Assembly (NCBI GenBank): GCA_009739215.1
Contig: VSJF01000004.1
Location: 1,488,001-1,552,000 of the forward strand
DNA: 64,000 nt
Source of the DNA: Floccularia luteovirens
Lineage: Eukaryota > Basidiomycota > Agaricomycetes > Agaricales > Squamanitaceae
Direction: 5' to 3'
In this document: one piece after another, positions 60,856 through 64,000 of the stretch
How positions within the stretch are numbered: position 1 is the first letter of the stretch
How the letters are laid out: every line of letters begins with the position of its first letter
The notes under the pieces: generated by a model
The model's input: the letters and a program-made list of their open reading frames with translations, nothing else
What the model was told of the DNA's origin: nothing
The model's database searches: none
Translations under genes and position numbers: made by a program

Positions 60856-61360
60856 ATTTGAATAATTTGCAAAACTTGGTGCGTAGAGACTGAAGGAAGC
60901 CCGTATATATGCTTTCAATAGCCCATATCGTTCTTATATGCATCCTCATCAAGGCCTCCAATATCGATTTCACACGCGTCGATTATCGCTGTTTGCCGAA
61001 TGCTAGCCAGTCGCCGGCTCCGGAGTGCCTCATGCCATCCATGTAGAGTCGTTCTACTAGGTATGGGCTTGTCTCTGAATTGCTTTACAAGAATGTATGC
61101 CATTTCATAGCGAAATTTTAGAATAATACTTTATATGTACATTAAAGCCATTTGACCTGTTAACACAGTGTAAGTATGTTTAGTTGTCCACTCCATCCGC
61201 CTCCAATGTCACTGAAACTGTTTATCGTCGTACATGGTTCTGCATTCGTTGTAAATATTAGCGTGTGAGCTCTTCTGAATCGGATAGTAGGGGTGTGTGA
61301 GATCGTTGCATTCATGCAAAGGTTTTGGCATCCGAGTGAGTAAGCAAACTTTAATATTGC
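60856..61360. other. Intergenic interval RhoGDI to CCCH gene
   Basis: This 505-bp interval contains the RhoGDI promoter and the CCCH gene 3' end. A 62-codon open frame on the minus strand at 60915-61103 shows no domain signature. ACGCGT occurs at 60974-60979. Confidence 0.4.
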
Positions 61361-63233
61361 TCATGCTAAAGTCCCGAGATCGGCACCAGGTTGTAAATGG
61401 GGATGCATAGCTTCTGTGTGCAAAACATAGTTGAAAATATATAATTGTATAGAGTGACCTGATCATACCGCCTTTGAACCAACATTTGCCTTTGCTCAAA
61501 TGAAAACACTTTGGACCATTGGGGCAAACATGACCCCAACAGCAATTTTCACCAAAGGGACAGGGTACGCCTGGAATATTCGTTGGAGGGAGTTATCGTA
61601 TATAATGCTATATAAATTATACCATTTTTCAGCCAATTACATGGGGCTTTTTTTGCGTTGTTGGCAAGAGAGACCAGTTGTTCGGATGTCAATATATAAT
61701 CATGGGAGTATTTGCAAGACATAGCCTACGAAAGGATCAGATCATAGCAATAAGGAAAAAAAATGAGAATTTTATGACTAACCCCTTTGGTGCACGTCAT
61801 AAGGTAGTGCTCGTTGCATGGGGGAGGGTTTTCTAAAAAACGAAAAATGCGGCCTATGTTATTGACACGGCATGTGCAAAGATACAAAAGCTTACGCTTG
61901 TGTAAAGGCTAATGACGCTAATAGGTCAGTGTCGTGAATTGGCTTGATACAACAAGTATTACACACTAGTGATGGATCGATAACTTTCCCAGCACCGCGG
62001 GCTGGGGATTCTGGACTGATAAGCCCCCCATTGGTTGTTACTGCATGATTAGGGCTAACAGCCAATGGAGATAGTTTCTTCAGTATTGGGGGGAGCTTTT
62101 CCGTCATGAACAGACAATCTATTTTTAAATGTGCAAGAGTGTCAAGCGGTGAGCTTTTGGCCGCCTCTGGGACTGCGTTGATCATGACAATCTTGCCTAT
62201 TATCTGCTCTTGTTCTAGAGAATTGAACATAGACATAAATCCCGAATGGTAGCCTAGGATAGATGATAAGGATCGTATAAAGGGTTTGGGTCGAGAGCTT
62301 ACCACCCATGAACACGCGCAACGTCTGAGGAAAGCGAATAAAAGTTTGTACGTATTCTTCAAAGGATTGTCAGAGGGTTGCAACAAATTGATAGAATAAT
62401 ATCTCACCTTTGATTTTTGATTCAACAGCATCTTTTCCATATCCGACATCGATCATCGAGAAACGTGGCGATGCTTGGCTAAATCCCTGTTCATATACAA
62501 TGAGCTTATAAGCTTTACTCGGAATGAGGACTAACAGCAAGGAATGATTCTGCTTGCTCTTGTGTGCAGACGTTATTTGCCATCAGTGTTTCCATGAGCT
62601 CGGTTCTTTTAAAATATACAGTTATCCAAAATGAAAGCCGACCATAAACATGCACGTCTTCGTTCGCCAAATGTTCTGCTATCCCTTTCGTTAGCTGCTG
62701 TGCAGCTGACCTGCCTCCTTGGTAACCTTGAACTAAGAGTTCATGATTAAATATAAATTCATCTCCGTTTATAACACAAAGAATAAGAGGGTCCTGATTC
62801 TAGTAAACACTCAGCAAGAACCTAGACGAAAAAAGTCGGATGATTGAAATTTACCGATTTGAAGTTGTCGAGGCTGGATATCTGCCTATTAAGGGCAGCG
62901 ACCTGCACGTTATGTGCTTTTGTGTCTCGTTCGGATGCTTCAAGGGCCACTGAATGAGCTTGCTTCCAAACAAGAAGTTCAACCTCGAGTTCAGCAACTC
63001 TGTTCTCGAGGTCTGAGTTCCGCCTAATTGTTGCAGTGGAGAGATCTTATAATACAAGGGTGAGAACAGCGTGGAAATTGGGGTGGAATGGTTTTTTTGG
63101 CTTACTCAGTAGCTTTGTGAGTGTTTCATCCCTAGTTTATGATAAAATCTTGAATAAAACAGAACCGACATTGAGAGGACGACAAGACTTGCCAGAGCTG
63201 CTGGGTTGTCTCGCCCAAAGCTTGGGTCGCCAT
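61361..63233 (-). CDS. CCCH zinc-finger protein, copy 1
   Basis: The start at 63233 gives MATQALGETTQQLWQVLSS; introns lead to a coiled coil (RRNSDLENRVAELEVELLVW, ASERDTKAHNVQVAALNRQ). A globular domain follows: ILCVINGDEFIFNHELLV, with I or D uncertain at the join, then QGGRSAAQQLTKGIAEHLA, HVYGRLSFWITVYFKRTELM, RFSMIDVGYGKDAVESKIK, VQTFIRFPQTLRVFMGG and KLKIDCLFMTEKLPPIL-like blocks. I know this domain from fungal CCCH proteins of unknown role. The C-terminus has two fingers: C-x7-C-x6-C-x3-H (CNEHYLMTCTKGAMSCKYSH) and the canonical C-x8-C-x5-C-x3-H (CNWLKNGVPCPFGENCCWGH), then a Cys-rich tail ending ADLGTLA. RNA binding is likely from the fingers. The finger exons are joined by phase-1 introns. 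Confidence 0.82.
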
Positions 63234-63739
63234 GGAAGGGCGTGTAATGAATGATGAATATGCTTGTTGTGGGCGGGAATGAAACCTACAACTGACTGAG
63301 GTGCCTTTAAACCATGCCCCTAGTTAGTCTTCCAGGCAAATGTACATGTAAACAGGTCTTCTCCGGGTTCTTTTTCCAGACCAGGAAGGTGCAGATCGGA
63401 AAAGGGAACTAGGAAGGCGATAATAATACCATGCCTCCGAGAGTCACACGAACCCAAGAAAACAAAACATCCCTTATAATAACCCAAAGTGCTAAGCGGC
63501 TTTCAAGTTGTCCATCACGAGATTGAAAGCAAGAATTTGATCAACAATGTATTTCTAGCTAGAACGTGCAATGCATAGTGAGGTTCCAGTCTATTCATAC
63601 CCTTAAATCGAGCAAGTGACAGCAGTGACTCTGGCTCTAGCCTTTTGCAATTGCTACCGAATCTCCGCGGAACCGTTTTCCACTCCGATCAACGTCGCTG
63701 GCTTTCAATTCAATATAATTATTTCTATTTTTCGAGTAT
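63234..63739. other. Intergenic interval between tandem CCCH genes
   Basis: This 506-bp interval contains the copy 1 promoter and the 3' end of copy 2. I see no additional gene. Confidence 0.4.
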
Positions 63740-64000
63740 TTATAACATCACTGATTCTTTCACCTCCCTATGCATGTCAGCTGTTTTCACTCACATCAAC
63801 TCCCTATATACATAAACCACAGTTAAAATACTCACCTCCTGTAAATTTACAGCGTCCTTGTTTGAAGTAATGGCATTTAGTTGTTAGGGGACATTTATGC
63901 CCGTAACAGCACTCTTCGCCCCAAAGACACGCATCTCCTATGAATCTCAAAGTTAGCCGTCATAGAATGACCCTATTTAATCTCTTGTAATGAACCTTTA
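63740..64000 (-). CDS. CCCH zinc-finger protein, copy 2, 5' part outside the window
   Basis: Only the 3' end is visible. One exon (about 63837-63937) codes GDACLWGEECCYGHKCPLTT and KCHYFKQGRCKFTG; an intron then leads to ADMHREVKESVML and a stop at 63740-63742. The first Cys of the finger lies in the missing upstream exon. Order, spacing and Cys/His pattern follow copy 1 (GVPCPFGENCCWGHVCPNGP, KCFHLSKGKCWFKG, EAMH). Both introns flanking the finger exon are in phase 1, as in copy 1. It is therefore a diverged tandem paralogue. Confidence 0.75.

Noticed and set aside
60915..61103. A 62-codon minus-strand frame upstream of RhoGDI
   Set aside because: No recognisable motif; RhoGDI has its own start exon (MSA) downstream. 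It may be leader sequence.

Overview
The window is eukaryotic nuclear DNA from a filamentous fungus, most likely an agaricomycete basidiomycete. Genes lie close together on both strands. Almost every coding region is cut by many short GT-AG introns (about 45 to 70 nt), so most proteins appear only after splicing. Family content also fits: Nsp1, Prp5, Efr3, Bcy1 and Ytp1 orthologues, and a GH9 cellulase with a C-terminal membrane anchor. No rRNA, tRNA, CRISPR or recognisable transposon was seen. Exon joins quoted here were worked out by hand from splice signals and frame.

Layout, left part (1 to 19.4 kb): importin-11/Kap120 (minus, cut at the left edge), SLX4 (plus), folylpolyglutamate synthase (minus), a small BRCT protein (plus), EFR3 (plus), an SLH1/ASCC3-type helicase (plus) and a kynurenine aminotransferase (minus).

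Middle (19.7 to 39.2 kb): an ankyrin-DysF-FYVE-RING protein (plus), an acidic conserved-looking protein of unknown role (minus), the proteasome regulator PI31 (minus), PRP5 (plus), NSP1 (minus), a WW-like membrane protein (plus), a DUF952 protein (plus), a HerA-like ATPase (minus), RRP8 (plus) and a uracil phosphoribosyltransferase (plus).

Right part (39.4 to 64 kb): MET10 sulfite reductase flavoprotein (plus), GH9 endoglucanase (minus), Gfo/Idh/MocA oxidoreductase (plus), a HERP-like ubiquitin-domain membrane protein (plus), PKA regulatory subunit (plus), a Ser/Thr-rich membrane protein (plus), a Dal5-family MFS transporter (minus), a gene-poor stretch, YTP1 (plus), COQ2 (minus), RhoGDI (minus), and two tandem CCCH zinc-finger paralogues (minus), the second cut by the right edge.

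Most genes are unrelated housekeeping functions and this is not a biosynthetic cluster. The points most worth following are a predicted 3-nt micro-exon that completes the FYVE signature, the ANK-DysF-FYVE-RING architecture, an SLH1 whose second helicase cassette is degenerate and stops short, a HerA-like ATPase in a fungal nuclear genome, a PI31 whose HbYX tail is made by splicing, and the tandem CCCH pair.
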